A stretch of 20,087 nt of DNA from an uncultured Parvimonas sp. (GCA_902470455.1 CABRGI010000004.1:1-20087), one strand, 5' to 3'; counted from the stretch's first letter, positions 1-7,161 are shown. Program-made: numbers and translations. Notes: generated from the sequence alone by a model not told the origin.

Positions 1-126
1 GGTTTTTGTCATCTTATCAACTGTTTCTTTTGCACTTTTAAAGTCCATATCGTATTTATTTCTAATGTACTTTACAGCTTCTACTTTTCTTTTTTGTTTT
101 AATAATTCATATAATTCTTCGTCCAT
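1..126 (-). CDS. Small protein with L7/L12 C-terminal-like segment (partial, N-terminus only)
   Basis: Only the first 42 codons are in the window and the reading frame runs off the left edge. Residues from about 14 to 40 (KVEAVKYIRNKYDMDFKSAK and what follows) resemble the helix-turn-helix segment of the ribosomal protein L7/L12 C-terminal domain, with its pattern of a basic residue, AVK, then LKEAK and a V/L. Small stand-alone proteins with this fold are common in clostridia and their role is not established. The start is well supported. Its ATG shares one base with the TAA stop of trmL (TAATG), and GGAG lies 6 nt upstream inside the end of trmL, so translation is probably coupled. The fold assignment rests on a short fragment and is tentative. 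Confidence 0.6.
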   Translation of the reverse strand, partial: MDEELYELLKQKRKVEAVKYIRNKYDMDFKSAKETVDKMTKT

Positions 127-623
127 TATTCACTCCAATTTAATCTATGTAAATTCCCAAACTTTTCAAGTTCTGAAAATTCTTGTTGTCTTAGCGCTTC
201 ATATAAAACTATTGATACCGAATTTGATAAATTTAGAGAACGAATTTCTCCCCACATCGGTATTCTTACACAATGCTCTTCATTTTTTACTAAAATTTCT
301 TCAGGTATTCCCTTACTCTCTTTCCCAAACATTATATAATCATTCGGAGAATAATCAACCTTATCGTAAGTTTTTTTTGCCTTTGTAGTTGCAAAATAGA
401 TATTTGCATTCGGATTTTTTTCGTAAAAATCTTCAATATTTTCATAGACAAAAAGTTTTAACTTATCCCAATAATCAAGTCCTGATCTTTTCACCATTTT
501 GTCATCAAGTGAAAAACCTAGTGGTTTTATCAAATGTAATTTAGTGTCGGTTGCGACACAAGTTCTTCCAATAGCCCCCGTATTGAAAGGAATTTCCGGT
601 TCTAATAAAACTATATTAAACAA
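126..623 (-). CDS. trmL: tRNA (cytidine/uridine(34)-2'-O)-methyltransferase TrmL
   Basis: A 165-residue SPOUT-class methyltransferase of the TrmL (YibK) type. In this family the enzyme uses S-adenosylmethionine to 2'-O-methylate the wobble nucleotide of leucine tRNAs. The three SPOUT motifs are visible: PEIPFNTGAIGRTC at residues 9-22 (N14, R20), FGKESKGIP at 99-107, and IRSLNLSNSVSIV at 127-139, which forms the trefoil-knot cofactor site. The length matches minimal TrmL proteins, which lack an extra RNA-binding domain. The start overlaps the end of the upstream DUF1275 gene by 8 nt and the stop overlaps the next start by 1 nt, so it is the middle gene of a tightly packed unit. Identification is firm. 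The exact tRNA substrate is inferred from the family. Confidence 0.93.
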   Translation of the reverse strand: MFNIVLLEPEIPFNTGAIGRTCVATDTKLHLIKPLGFSLDDKMVKRSGLDYWDKLKLFVYENIEDFYEKNPNANIYFATTKAKKTYDKVDYSPNDYIMFGKESKGIPEEILVKNEEHCVRIPMWGEIRSLNLSNSVSIVLYEALRQQEFSELEKFGNLHRLNWSE

Positions 624-1290
624 AATCTCTCTCCTTTTTTTCTCTATCTATAAACATAATAAATACACAAATAACAAGTGAAATAGCACTTATTAAAATT
701 GTCTTTATTCCTAAAAAATTACTAAATTTACTACCTATAATCGCTCCGATAATGAAACATATTATAACTGCAAAATACATTAAACTGTATTCTAAAAACT
801 TTCTATTTTTTGTATAAAAATACTCTGCCAAATTATGAGTTCCACCTCTTAAATTCCCAATACACATTGTTGTAGAAAAATCTATTCCACATACTTTTTT
901 AAAACTTTGAACTTGTATTCCACAAGCAAAAGAGGTAATTGCATTTGCTGTTTCATTCATATTTTCAGGAACAAATGCTACACAAATAAGTAAAAATATT
1001 TCAAAAATTAATGCGTTTTGTCGCCAATGTAATTTAAAATCACCTTTTTTCCTAAATAAATCAGCTAAAAAAATTCCAAGAGTAAAAAACGAGATTGGAA
1101 AAGCATATTTCAAACATATAGACCAATTTCCTTGAGAAGCATGAACTCCAAGTAATAACATATTTCCGGTTTGAGCATTTGCAAAAACTTGTCCCCTTAA
1201 AAGATATGAATATGCATCCATAAGTCCACCACTTAATGCTAAAAATATTGCAACTTCAATAGATTCAGACATTTGTTTTGCTTTTTTCAT
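616..1290 (-). CDS. YoaK/DUF1275 family membrane protein
   Basis: A 224-residue integral membrane protein of the YoaK (DUF1275) family, whose molecular function is unknown. Family hallmarks are visible: an N-terminal ALSGGLMDAYSYLLRGQVFANAQTGN region (about residues 18-43) that includes the conserved GG-x-D-x-x-S/Y pattern and the NAQTGN motif, and a second glycine-rich section near the middle (TTMCIGNLRGGT, about 139-150). About six hydrophobic segments are evident, ending in a short basic tail. The ATG is preceded by AAGGAG at a 6-nt spacing. A sigma-A-like promoter lies upstream at 1321-1349. It is the first gene of a unit continuing into trmL, with an 8-nt overlap. No link between this membrane protein and tRNA modification is obvious. 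Confidence 0.88.
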   Translation of the reverse strand: MKKAKQMSESIEVAIFLALSGGLMDAYSYLLRGQVFANAQTGNMLLLGVHASQGNWSICLKYAFPISFFTLGIFLADLFRKKGDFKLHWRQNALIFEIFLLICVAFVPENMNETANAITSFACGIQVQSFKKVCGIDFSTTMCIGNLRGGTHNLAEYFYTKNRKFLEYSLMYFAVIICFIIGAIIGSKFSNFLGIKTILISAISLVICVFIMFIDREKKERDFV

Positions 1291-1307
1291 ACATAACTCC
1301 TTATTAA

Positions 1308-1320
1308 ATCTTCACAAGAT
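1308..1320 (-). promoter_or_regulatory. Short dyad at the presumed start of the YoaK transcript
   Basis: ATCTT and AAGAT flank a 3-nt spacer, directly downstream of the -10 box at 1321-1326 and spanning the expected transcription start near 1314. With only 5-bp arms in AT-rich DNA it could be chance. It could also be a weak operator or a 5'-end hairpin. Confidence 0.3.
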
Positions 1321-1349
1321 AGTATATAACAAAAATCTTTATTTTACAA
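1321..1349 (-). promoter_or_regulatory. Sigma-A-type promoter of the YoaK-trmL unit
   Basis: On the minus strand TTGTAA (1344-1349) is followed after exactly 17 nt by TATACT (1321-1326), a reasonable -35/-10 pair. It lies about 30 nt upstream of the start codon at 1290 and downstream of the DUF819 terminator. This is the one promoter in the window that lacks the TGn extension seen at the others. The transcription start is inferred, not measured. Confidence 0.6.
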
Positions 1350-1373
1350 GTTTTTACAGTTTATGATTTGCAC

Positions 1374-1406
1374 AAAAAAAGAATGGTCAATAAAATCAAC
1401 CATTCT
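1374..1406 (-). terminator. Rho-independent terminator of the DUF819 gene
   Basis: An 8-bp stem, AGAATGGT with ACCATTCT, closes an 11-nt AT-rich loop. On the minus strand it is followed immediately by a run of seven T residues (A-run at 1374-1380 on the plus strand). It lies 13 nt beyond the stop codon at 1419, so it terminates that gene and isolates it from the YoaK unit. Confidence 0.87.
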
Positions 1407-1418
1407 AATTAAAATTTT

Positions 1419-2597
1419 TTATGCTAAAAGTGTCAGGAATTTTGCAACTCCAATTCCGAAAAATGTTCCGGTAATAACTCCGATTAATGCCATTAATACC
1501 GCTATTGGTACTAATGATTGTGAATACGCCGCTGCAAGTACAGGAGATGAAGCAACACCACCTATATTTGAAAGAGAAGCTATGCCACAAGTGAATAAAT
1601 CGAGTTTGAATACTTTGCCAATTATAGCCATTAAAATTCCATGAATTATAAGAATTACAAAACCTGCTAAAATATATGCCGGAGCTTGAGTAAGTTCCAT
1701 AAAGTTTGCATTAGATGCTATTAAACCTATTAACATATATAATAATACATTTGAAATTTCAGGAGATCCCGGAATTCTTGCAAGTGGTGTCATTGCAAAA
1801 ATAACTCCTAAGATTGTAGTTATGATTATAGTCCAACCTGTTGCTCCCATAAATGCAAGTGCAGGAATTTTTACCAATTCATTTCCCATTATTGTTGTAA
1901 CTGCTGTAACTCCAAGTGCAACACTCAATAAGAAAAACATATCTTGAAAAGTTATTTCCTTACTTATTGAAGCAAATTTTGCAGTTAGATGTTCATCTAT
2001 ATTATCAATTTTTGAAGTGTCAGCCTTTGTCCACTTATTAAATTTACTAGCAAACGGAACTAAGAATAATAAGAACATTATCCATATTGAGTAATCTATT
2101 GAGTCAATCAATAATGTATAGCCCATTCCTGAACCTTCAAGACCTACTGCTTGTTGTACAGCAACCATATTTTGTGTTCCGCCAACCCAGCTTCCTGCTA
2201 AAGCTCCAAAAGTTAAAGGTGCATTGGATGCAAGTTTTCCTTTGAAAAGTAGAAATGCAACAACAAAACCAATCATTATAGTAAATGTTGCAGTGAAAAA
2301 TGAAATTATCATTCTAGGACCTAATTTTGCAATATCTCTAAGGTCAGCTCTTAACAACATTAAGAATATCATCGAAGGTAAAATTGCATCTTTTAAAACA
2401 CTTCTTGCTTTCGATACACTTTCTACATTCATATCCCAAACACCTAGTGTTGATAAAATCATAGCACCAAAATAGATTATAACCAATGCAGGAATATATT
2501 TAAAAAATATTCCATTTTTAAACTTCTTTTCCAAGTAAATTACTATACCTGAAACAAAAAATAACAGAGCAATAAATTGAAATCCATCTGTAATCAT
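1419..2597 (-). CDS. DUF819 family membrane protein (YjcL-like)
   Basis: An integral membrane protein of the DUF819 family, which includes Bacillus subtilis YjcL. The family is thought to have a transporter-like fold, but no substrate is established. It is hydrophobic throughout with about ten to twelve membrane segments. Glycine-rich stretches such as TFGALAGSWVGGTQNMVA and, near the C-terminus, CGIASLSNIGGVASSPVLAA look like the paired family signatures. The start was chosen at 2597 (392 residues, beginning MITDGFQF). AGGAGG sits there at an ideal 6-nt spacing, whereas an in-frame ATG at 2624 would place that Shine-Dalgarno sequence inside the gene and has none of its own. It is transcribed alone, with its own near-consensus promoter and its own terminator. 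Confidence 0.87.
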   Translation of the reverse strand: MITDGFQFIALLFFVSGIVIYLEKKFKNGIFFKYIPALVIIYFGAMILSTLGVWDMNVESVSKARSVLKDAILPSMIFLMLLRADLRDIAKLGPRMIISFFTATFTIMIGFVVAFLLFKGKLASNAPLTFGALAGSWVGGTQNMVAVQQAVGLEGSGMGYTLLIDSIDYSIWIMFLLFLVPFASKFNKWTKADTSKIDNIDEHLTAKFASISKEITFQDMFFLLSVALGVTAVTTIMGNELVKIPALAFMGATGWTIIITTILGVIFAMTPLARIPGSPEISNVLLYMLIGLIASNANFMELTQAPAYILAGFVILIIHGILMAIIGKVFKLDLFTCGIASLSNIGGVASSPVLAAAYSQSLVPIAVLMALIGVITGTFFGIGVAKFLTLLA

Positions 2598-2621
2598 AAA
2601 AAACCTCCTAAAATATATTTT

Positions 2622-2666
2622 CAATAAGAAAAAACCAAAAATAATTTCGATAAATATTTCTTATTG
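2622..2666 (-). promoter_or_regulatory. Inverted repeat forming a 5'-end hairpin in the DUF819 leader
   Basis: CAATAAGAAA (2622-2631) and TTTCTTATTG (2657-2666) are perfect 10-nt inverted repeats separated by 25 nt. The distal arm coincides with the predicted transcription start near 2665, so the transcript would begin in one arm of a stem that ends about 12 nt upstream of the AGGAGG site. A second, overlapping pair, AAACCAA (2632-2638) with TTGGTTT (2664-2670), cannot form fully at the same time as the first. It could stabilise the mRNA or influence ribosome access. Its function is inferred. Confidence 0.45.
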
Positions 2667-2671
2667 GTTTT

Positions 2672-2700
2672 ATTTTACCACTAAAGGCAATCGTTGTCAA
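2672..2700 (-). promoter_or_regulatory. Near-consensus promoter of the DUF819 gene
   Basis: A perfect -35 box TTGACA (2695-2700) and a -10 box TAAAAT (2672-2677) are separated by exactly 17 nt. A TG one base upstream of the -10 gives an extended -10. It is the strongest-looking promoter in the window by consensus. It lies between the upstream GNAT terminator and the DUF819 start, about 68 nt from the expected transcription start to the ATG. Confidence 0.85.
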
Positions 2701-2744
2701 TTTTTTTGATAATAAATATCTATTAAGTTCTTGCTTTATTATAC

Positions 2745-2776
2745 AAAAAATGATTAGACTTTAATCTAATCATTTT
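2745..2776 (-). terminator. Rho-independent terminator after the clc-GNAT unit
   Basis: TGATTAGA (2751-2758) pairs with TCTAATCA (2765-2772) around a 6-nt loop, extended by A/T pairs. On the minus strand a run of six T residues follows. It lies just past the acetyltransferase stop at 2783. Plus-strand use would be weak because the T-run on that side is only four residues. Confidence 0.8.
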
Positions 2777-2782
2777 AAAAAA

Positions 2783-3295
2783 CTATTTTTTCAAACATAA
2801 TATAATTGAGGTTTCATAATCACCATTAGGATATTCAAATGGATTTACTAAATCTTCAAATCCTAATTTATGATAAAAATTTATTATTTTATCATTATTA
2901 AATTTCTTAGTGGATAATAAAATTTTATCTCCTTCAAAATTTTCAATTAGACATTTCATCAAATCTTTTCCATATCCCTTGCCTTGATATTTTTCAAGAA
3001 CTGCTAATTCATTAAGCTCAAAAGTTCCTTTATACCAATCAATTCCACTTGGCAACTGAGAATCTACTTGCATTGCCCACCAATTTTCTTTTAAAAAGTC
3101 AAATCCATATACAAATCCAATTAACTTATCATCTTCAAAAGCTCCAACAATTTTTATATTATTTTTCAAACTGTCATCAATTCTGGTAATTAAAAAATTA
3201 GCAGAAAAATCATCAGTATTAAATACTTCCTTGTATATATCTGAAATTTCTCTTTTATACTTTTCAATTTCCTCTAAAGTTAATGTTTTAATCAT
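2783..3295 (-). CDS. GNAT family N-acetyltransferase
   Basis: A 170-residue single-domain acetyltransferase of the GNAT superfamily, which transfers an acetyl group from acetyl-CoA to an amine. The CoA-binding motif A is clear: LAVLEKYQGKGYGKDLM, with Q104, G107 and G109 in the Q/R-x-x-G-x-G/A pattern. The motif B region follows with NNDKIINFYHKLGFE near 133-147, where the tyrosine is the usual candidate general acid. The substrate cannot be read from the sequence. The ATG is preceded by a GGGGGTGA ribosome binding site. The gene starts 49 nt after the ClC stop with no terminator between them, so the two are probably co-transcribed, and a terminator follows it. Confidence 0.86.
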   Translation of the reverse strand: MIKTLTLEEIEKYKREISDIYKEVFNTDDFSANFLITRIDDSLKNNIKIVGAFEDDKLIGFVYGFDFLKENWWAMQVDSQLPSGIDWYKGTFELNELAVLEKYQGKGYGKDLMKCLIENFEGDKILLSTKKFNNDKIINFYHKLGFEDLVNPFEYPNGDYETSIILCLKK

Positions 3296-3344
3296 AAAAT
3301 CACCCCCAATTTATTAATAAACTTCTAAATTTCTTCCTTATTTC

Positions 3345-4877
3345 TTAATTATTTTGGCAAATCTTTTGTAATTCATTAAATGTATCAAATAATTTGTTTT
3401 CTCCTACAAGTATATTTATAACATCTCCATTTATTATTGTAGTTTCTCCGTTTGGTATTATCTCTTCGACTCCTCTGTCAATATTTATAATTAACATTCC
3501 CTTTGGAAATTTCACTTCTTTTATTTTCTTATTTTCTATCTCACTTCCGATTTCAACAACTATACTCATAGTCATTTTTTCTCCATCTTTTGAAGTAGCG
3601 ATATTTTCTTTTTCCATTAATCTCTCTAAAAGATATTCGTAAATAGGTAGTGATTTTAGATAATTCGGAACAGAATAAGTTATAAGACAAACTATTGAAA
3701 GAGGTAATAAATATGAAAGATTACCTGTCATTTCAAAAATTAAAATTATTGAAGTAAGCGGTGCTCTAACTATTGCAGTTAAATATCCTGCCATTCCAAG
3801 AATTATAAAACTATTTATATATACAGGATCTACAATTTTCCCGAAAATTGTTCCGATTGTTGCTCCTAAAACTAAAATCGGAAAGAAAATTCCACCGGGA
3901 ACTCCTGAACTAAAGCAAATTATTGAAAATAATAATTTTACTATAAAAATTATTATAAGCATATAAATTGGATAATCAACACTTTGTAGCTCTTTCATCA
4001 AAAATCCGCCACCACCCAATAAATTAGGCATAAAGGCTAAAATTAATATAGGTAGTAAAAAATATGGTATTAGCTTAAATTCTTGTTTTATCTTCAACCC
4101 ATCTTGAACTTTCATAAAAAATTCCATTAAAAAGATATAAAGCACTCCTAAAAGAGATAAAACAACTGCAAATAAAATCAAAGTCCAATAATTTACTAAT
4201 GGTAATTTTTCCGCCAGACTAAAACTAAAAACTGTTTCCGTTCCATATAATATTTTTGAAACTAAATCTGCAGTTATTGTGGCTGCCATACAAGCTACTA
4301 AAAGTTTTTTGCTGATATGTCTATGCACTTCTTCAACTGCAAATAAAATTCCGGCTACAGGTGCATTAAAAGCTGCTGCAAGTCCTGCACTGGCACCACA
4401 AGTTATTAAAAATTTTTCAACAGTTTTATTTTTCTTTAATTTTTTTGAAACTAACTTTCCACTCATTGCACCAATTTGAATTGAAGGACCTTCACGACCC
4501 ACTGAAAAACCTGCTAAAGCTGTTAAAGCTCCTCCAACAATTTTCGCAAATAAAAGTTTTTCAGGATTTGGATTGATATATCCCTTTATTTCAGCTTCTA
4601 CTTGAGGTATTCCGGAACCACCACAAAATTTTGACATTCTCTTAATCTTCATAACTAAAAAAGAAATCAAAATAAGTACAATAAAAATAATAGGATAAAT
4701 ATAAAAATGACTTTTACTAAAATTTATAATTACTCCTAAAATTCCTTCTATTCCGTGTATAATATAACGATAGAAACTTGAAAATCCCCCTGCAACTATT
4801 CCAACTAAAATTCCATAAAAAAGTAATTTTAAATCTTCTTTTCTATGATTATTACTAACATTTTCTAAATTTTTCAT
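3345..4877 (-). CDS. ClC-family chloride transporter with C-terminal RCK_C domain
   Basis: A 510-residue ClC protein moving chloride across the membrane. Selectivity motifs occur in the usual order: GSGIP (87-91), GREGP (127-131, carrying gating glutamate E129) and GGIFFP (328-333). The EE pair at 182-183 matches the internal proton-pathway glutamate of E. coli ClC-ec1. Together these suggest a proton-coupled Cl-/H+ exchanger rather than a passive channel. About the last 75 residues (436-510) form a soluble TrkA-C/RCK_C-like domain, the type that binds ligands in potassium transporters, so ligand control is plausible. AGGAG precedes the ATG. The gene follows the rsuA terminator and reads into an acetyltransferase gene. 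The exchanger assignment is from family knowledge. Confidence 0.92.
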   Translation of the reverse strand: MKNLENVSNNHRKEDLKLLFYGILVGIVAGGFSSFYRYIIHGIEGILGVIINFSKSHFYIYPIIFIVLILISFLVMKIKRMSKFCGGSGIPQVEAEIKGYINPNPEKLLFAKIVGGALTALAGFSVGREGPSIQIGAMSGKLVSKKLKKNKTVEKFLITCGASAGLAAAFNAPVAGILFAVEEVHRHISKKLLVACMAATITADLVSKILYGTETVFSFSLAEKLPLVNYWTLILFAVVLSLLGVLYIFLMEFFMKVQDGLKIKQEFKLIPYFLLPILILAFMPNLLGGGGFLMKELQSVDYPIYMLIIIFIVKLLFSIICFSSGVPGGIFFPILVLGATIGTIFGKIVDPVYINSFIILGMAGYLTAIVRAPLTSIILIFEMTGNLSYLLPLSIVCLITYSVPNYLKSLPIYEYLLERLMEKENIATSKDGEKMTMSIVVEIGSEIENKKIKEVKFPKGMLIINIDRGVEEIIPNGETTIINGDVINILVGENKLFDTFNELQKICQNN

Positions 4878-4907
4878 AAAAACTCCTAAAATAAATATCT
4901 TACAATT

Positions 4908-4916
4908 ATTTTATCA
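4908..4916 (-). promoter_or_regulatory. Probable extended -10 promoter of the clc gene
   Basis: TGATAAAAT on the minus strand is an extended -10 box just downstream of the rsuA terminator and about 30 nt upstream of the clc start codon. No good -35 box is visible at 17-18 nt, where the sequence is a T-run belonging to the terminator. The call rests on position and the extended -10 alone. Confidence 0.45.
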
Positions 4917-4929
4917 CAAAAAGAGCAAT

Positions 4930-4968
4930 AAAAAAAGTTTTGATAATCCTCAAAACTATCAAAACTTT
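4930..4968 (-). terminator. Rho-independent terminator of the Nudix-EamA-rsuA unit
   Basis: A 12-bp perfect stem, AAAGTTTTGATA (4934-4945) with TATCAAAACTTT (4957-4968), encloses an 11-nt loop. On the minus strand the T-run continues to seven residues. The stem begins inside the rsuA stop codon at 4967-4969, so no 3' untranslated spacer precedes it. Confidence 0.87.
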
Positions 4969-5674
4969 ATCTAAATATTTCTTCTATTTCGCTATCCGTA
5001 AGTTCTCTATATTCTCCAAGTTCAAGATTTTTGTCTAAATCTAAATTTCCAATGCTAATTCTTTTTAGTTCAACAACTTCATTTCCAACATATTCCAACA
5101 TTCTCTTAACTTGATGAAATTTACCTTCAGAAATTGTAAGGTAAATTTCTCTTTTTGAAATTTCTTCAACCTTTGCATTTTCCGTTGTAAAGTCTTCTTT
5201 TTCAAAGTAAATTCCATTTTCAAGACTTTCAATTTGTTCACTTGTAATATCATTTTTTAGAATAACAAAATATTTTTTATTTACTTTTTTCTTTGGATTT
5301 GTTACATTATAGGAAAATTTTCCGTCATTTGTTAAAATCAAAAATCCTGTTGTATCTATATCAAGTCGTCCAACTGGAAATAATTCCATATTAGAGTAAG
5401 GAAATTCAAGCAAGTCTAAAACCGTAGGAAGTTTTGTATCAAAGGTTGCACTGATATAGTCCTTTGGCTTATTTAACATCAAATAAGTAAATTCTTTATA
5501 GAGTACAATTTCATCATCAAATAAAATCTCATCTTTTTCAATGTCAACCTGTGTATTTGGACTTTTTTCAAATTTTCCATTCAGCTTAACTCTACAAGTT
5601 TTTAGAAACTTTTTTATTTCACTTCTCGAGCCAATTCCCATATGGCAAAGAAATCTATCAATTCTTATCTTCAT
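4967..5674 (-). CDS. rsuA: RsuA-type rRNA pseudouridine synthase
   Basis: A 235-residue member of the RsuA/RluB family, which isomerises specific uridines in ribosomal RNA to pseudouridine. An N-terminal S4 RNA-binding domain spans about residues 1-50 (IRIDRFLCHMGIGSRSE). The catalytic domain opens with YLMLNKPKDYISATFD (64-79) and carries VGRLDIDTTGFLILTNDG (101-118), where D105 is the expected catalytic aspartate. The DTTG form of this motif and the overall length favour RsuA (16S rRNA) over RluB (23S rRNA). The start follows the stop of the upstream gene after one base and has no good ribosome binding site, so it is probably translated by coupling or re-initiation. A terminator overlaps its stop. 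The target position is inferred. Confidence 0.88.
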   Translation of the reverse strand: MKIRIDRFLCHMGIGSRSEIKKFLKTCRVKLNGKFEKSPNTQVDIEKDEILFDDEIVLYKEFTYLMLNKPKDYISATFDTKLPTVLDLLEFPYSNMELFPVGRLDIDTTGFLILTNDGKFSYNVTNPKKKVNKKYFVILKNDITSEQIESLENGIYFEKEDFTTENAKVEEISKREIYLTISEGKFHQVKRMLEYVGNEVVELKRISIGNLDLDKNLELGEYRELTDSEIEEIFR

Positions 5675-5675
5675 T

Positions 5676-6266
5676 TTATCTATAAATTAGCTTTTTGCTA
5701 TCTGTAATATTTTTATATTTTAATGAATATTTTTCAAAAAGTCCATTTGCAAAAGCCTCTCTGATTTCATGATAAAGAGAAACTTCCATATCAAATTCAT
5801 TAAAATATTGTTTGTGTATATCATTATAAAGTACAAATTCCAATTCTTTTTCTTCTTCTCTAGTAACAGAAATTGAGACATCACAAGGAAGCCCATCAAG
5901 TAAAGTATCCATTAATAAATCATAAGCATCTTTTAAAGATGACACTTCGTGCTCTGGGAAAGTTGTTCCATATTCAAAAGCAACTTTTTTAATTTCTTCA
6001 AGTAAAACGCCTTTATCTAAAAGCTTTTTTACAACATATGCAAATCTTATTTCAACATTGGAAACTGCCATATGTAACCATCCATGAATATTACTTTGGT
6101 CTATAACTTCTTCCAAATCTCCAGAGTATAATCCTGGAAATAGGCTCTCTGCCTCTTCACTTTCTTCTTTATTTAAAAATTTTTCTTCTAATCTAAAAGT
6201 CAATTCTTGTGCAATTAAAATTTTATCATACATCCAAAAATGTATTGGTGCTAAAAATGCGCTCAT
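5676..6266 (-). CDS. Conserved-looking protein of unknown function
   Basis: I do not recognise this 196-residue protein. It is soluble, acidic and predicted to be mainly helical, with no signal peptide or membrane segment. The opening MSAFLAPIHFWMYDKI is distinctive, followed by a charged helix (ELTFRLEEKF) and IHGWLHMAVSNVEIRFAYVVKKLL near residues 60-83. Histidines recur at about positions 8, 60, 65 and 105. Of these, H8 and the HGWLH pair could bind a metal or haem, but this is speculation. Its ATG shares a base with the EamA stop (TAATG) and has AAGGAG upstream. The rsuA start follows its stop by one base, so it is firmly embedded in the Nudix-EamA-rsuA unit. Context does not reveal its role. 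Confidence 0.8.
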   Translation of the reverse strand: MSAFLAPIHFWMYDKILIAQELTFRLEEKFLNKEESEEAESLFPGLYSGDLEEVIDQSNIHGWLHMAVSNVEIRFAYVVKKLLDKGVLLEEIKKVAFEYGTTFPEHEVSSLKDAYDLLMDTLLDGLPCDVSISVTREEEKELEFVLYNDIHKQYFNEFDMEVSLYHEIREAFANGLFEKYSLKYKNITDSKKLIYR

Positions 6267-7147
6267 TATTTTTTTCTCCTTCTAAAATCTTTATTAATTG
6301 ATAATAACAATACTGCTAGAACTATCAATCCACAACCTATAACTTTAAAAATTGTCATAGATTCGTTAAGGAAGAATATACCCAAAACTACACTTGTTAT
6401 CGGTTCAAATGTACATAAAATTGAAGCTGTTGTAGCTCCGCAATATTTAACTCCAAGTTGTAAAAAAGCATTTCCAAAAATTGAAGTTAAAAATGAGATT
6501 AATATTGTAAGTATCCATGCCATAGGTGTAAGTGCAAAAGTAAGTTGACCTGTAACTTTACCAAGTGCTAAAAGACCTAGAATATTAAATAAACTTATAT
6601 ATAATGTACATTTAAAAGGATCCATATGTTTAAATCCACTTTTATCCAAATAAACCAAGAATAAACTATAAGTTACACCAGATAAAGCAGCTAGAAATAT
6701 TCCAAGTGCACTTCCTCCTGTAACTTCATCAACCAACATTACAATCCCTATCATTGAAAAAACAAGTGCAGACATCTTTTTTAAAGTAACTTTTTCTTTA
6801 AAAAATAAAATACAAATAAAATAAACAACACAAGGATAGATAAAATGAATAGTAGTTGCCATACCTACAGAAATATAATTATATGAAGCATAAAGTGCAG
6901 TTGTAGTAATTCCTATTCCTAAAAAAGAAAGTGCTATAAAATGAAGAAATTCTCTTTTAGTAATCTTCATAGGAGTACGGTTTTTTCTCATTCCCGCATA
7001 TAAAAATGGTAAGCCTAACAAAGCTCTTAAAAATGTTAAAGTTATAGCATTATTTCCTCCATCATAAGTAAGTTTTGCGAGTATTGGCGTAAAGCCGAAA
7101 ACAAATGCAGAAATAATTGTAAATATAATACCTTTAATAAAATTCAT
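6266..7147 (-). CDS. EamA-family (DMT superfamily) transporter
   Basis: A 293-residue membrane protein of the drug/metabolite transporter superfamily with about ten hydrophobic segments, made of two tandem EamA repeats of about 140 residues. Each repeat ends in the characteristic signature: YPCVVYFICILFFKEKVT (104-121) in the first and FEPITSVVLGIFFLNESMT (247-265) in the second, where the glutamate after the last helix is typical. Substrates in this family include amino acids, nucleosides and drugs, and none can be chosen here. AGGAGG lies 5 nt upstream of the ATG. The gene starts 14 nt after the Nudix stop and its stop overlaps the next start by one base. Confidence 0.9.
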   Translation of the reverse strand: MNFIKGIIFTIISAFVFGFTPILAKLTYDGGNNAITLTFLRALLGLPFLYAGMRKNRTPMKITKREFLHFIALSFLGIGITTTALYASYNYISVGMATTIHFIYPCVVYFICILFFKEKVTLKKMSALVFSMIGIVMLVDEVTGGSALGIFLAALSGVTYSLFLVYLDKSGFKHMDPFKCTLYISLFNILGLLALGKVTGQLTFALTPMAWILTILISFLTSIFGNAFLQLGVKYCGATTASILCTFEPITSVVLGIFFLNESMTIFKVIGCGLIVLAVLLLSINKDFRRRKK

Positions 7148-7161
7148 CTCTACCTCCTATA

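Noticed and set aside
65..681. Plus-strand open frames opposite trmL (for example 65-388 and 499-681)
   Set aside because: They lack ribosome binding sites, have no family resemblance and mirror a well-supported minus-strand gene. Long antisense frames are common in AT-rich coding DNA.
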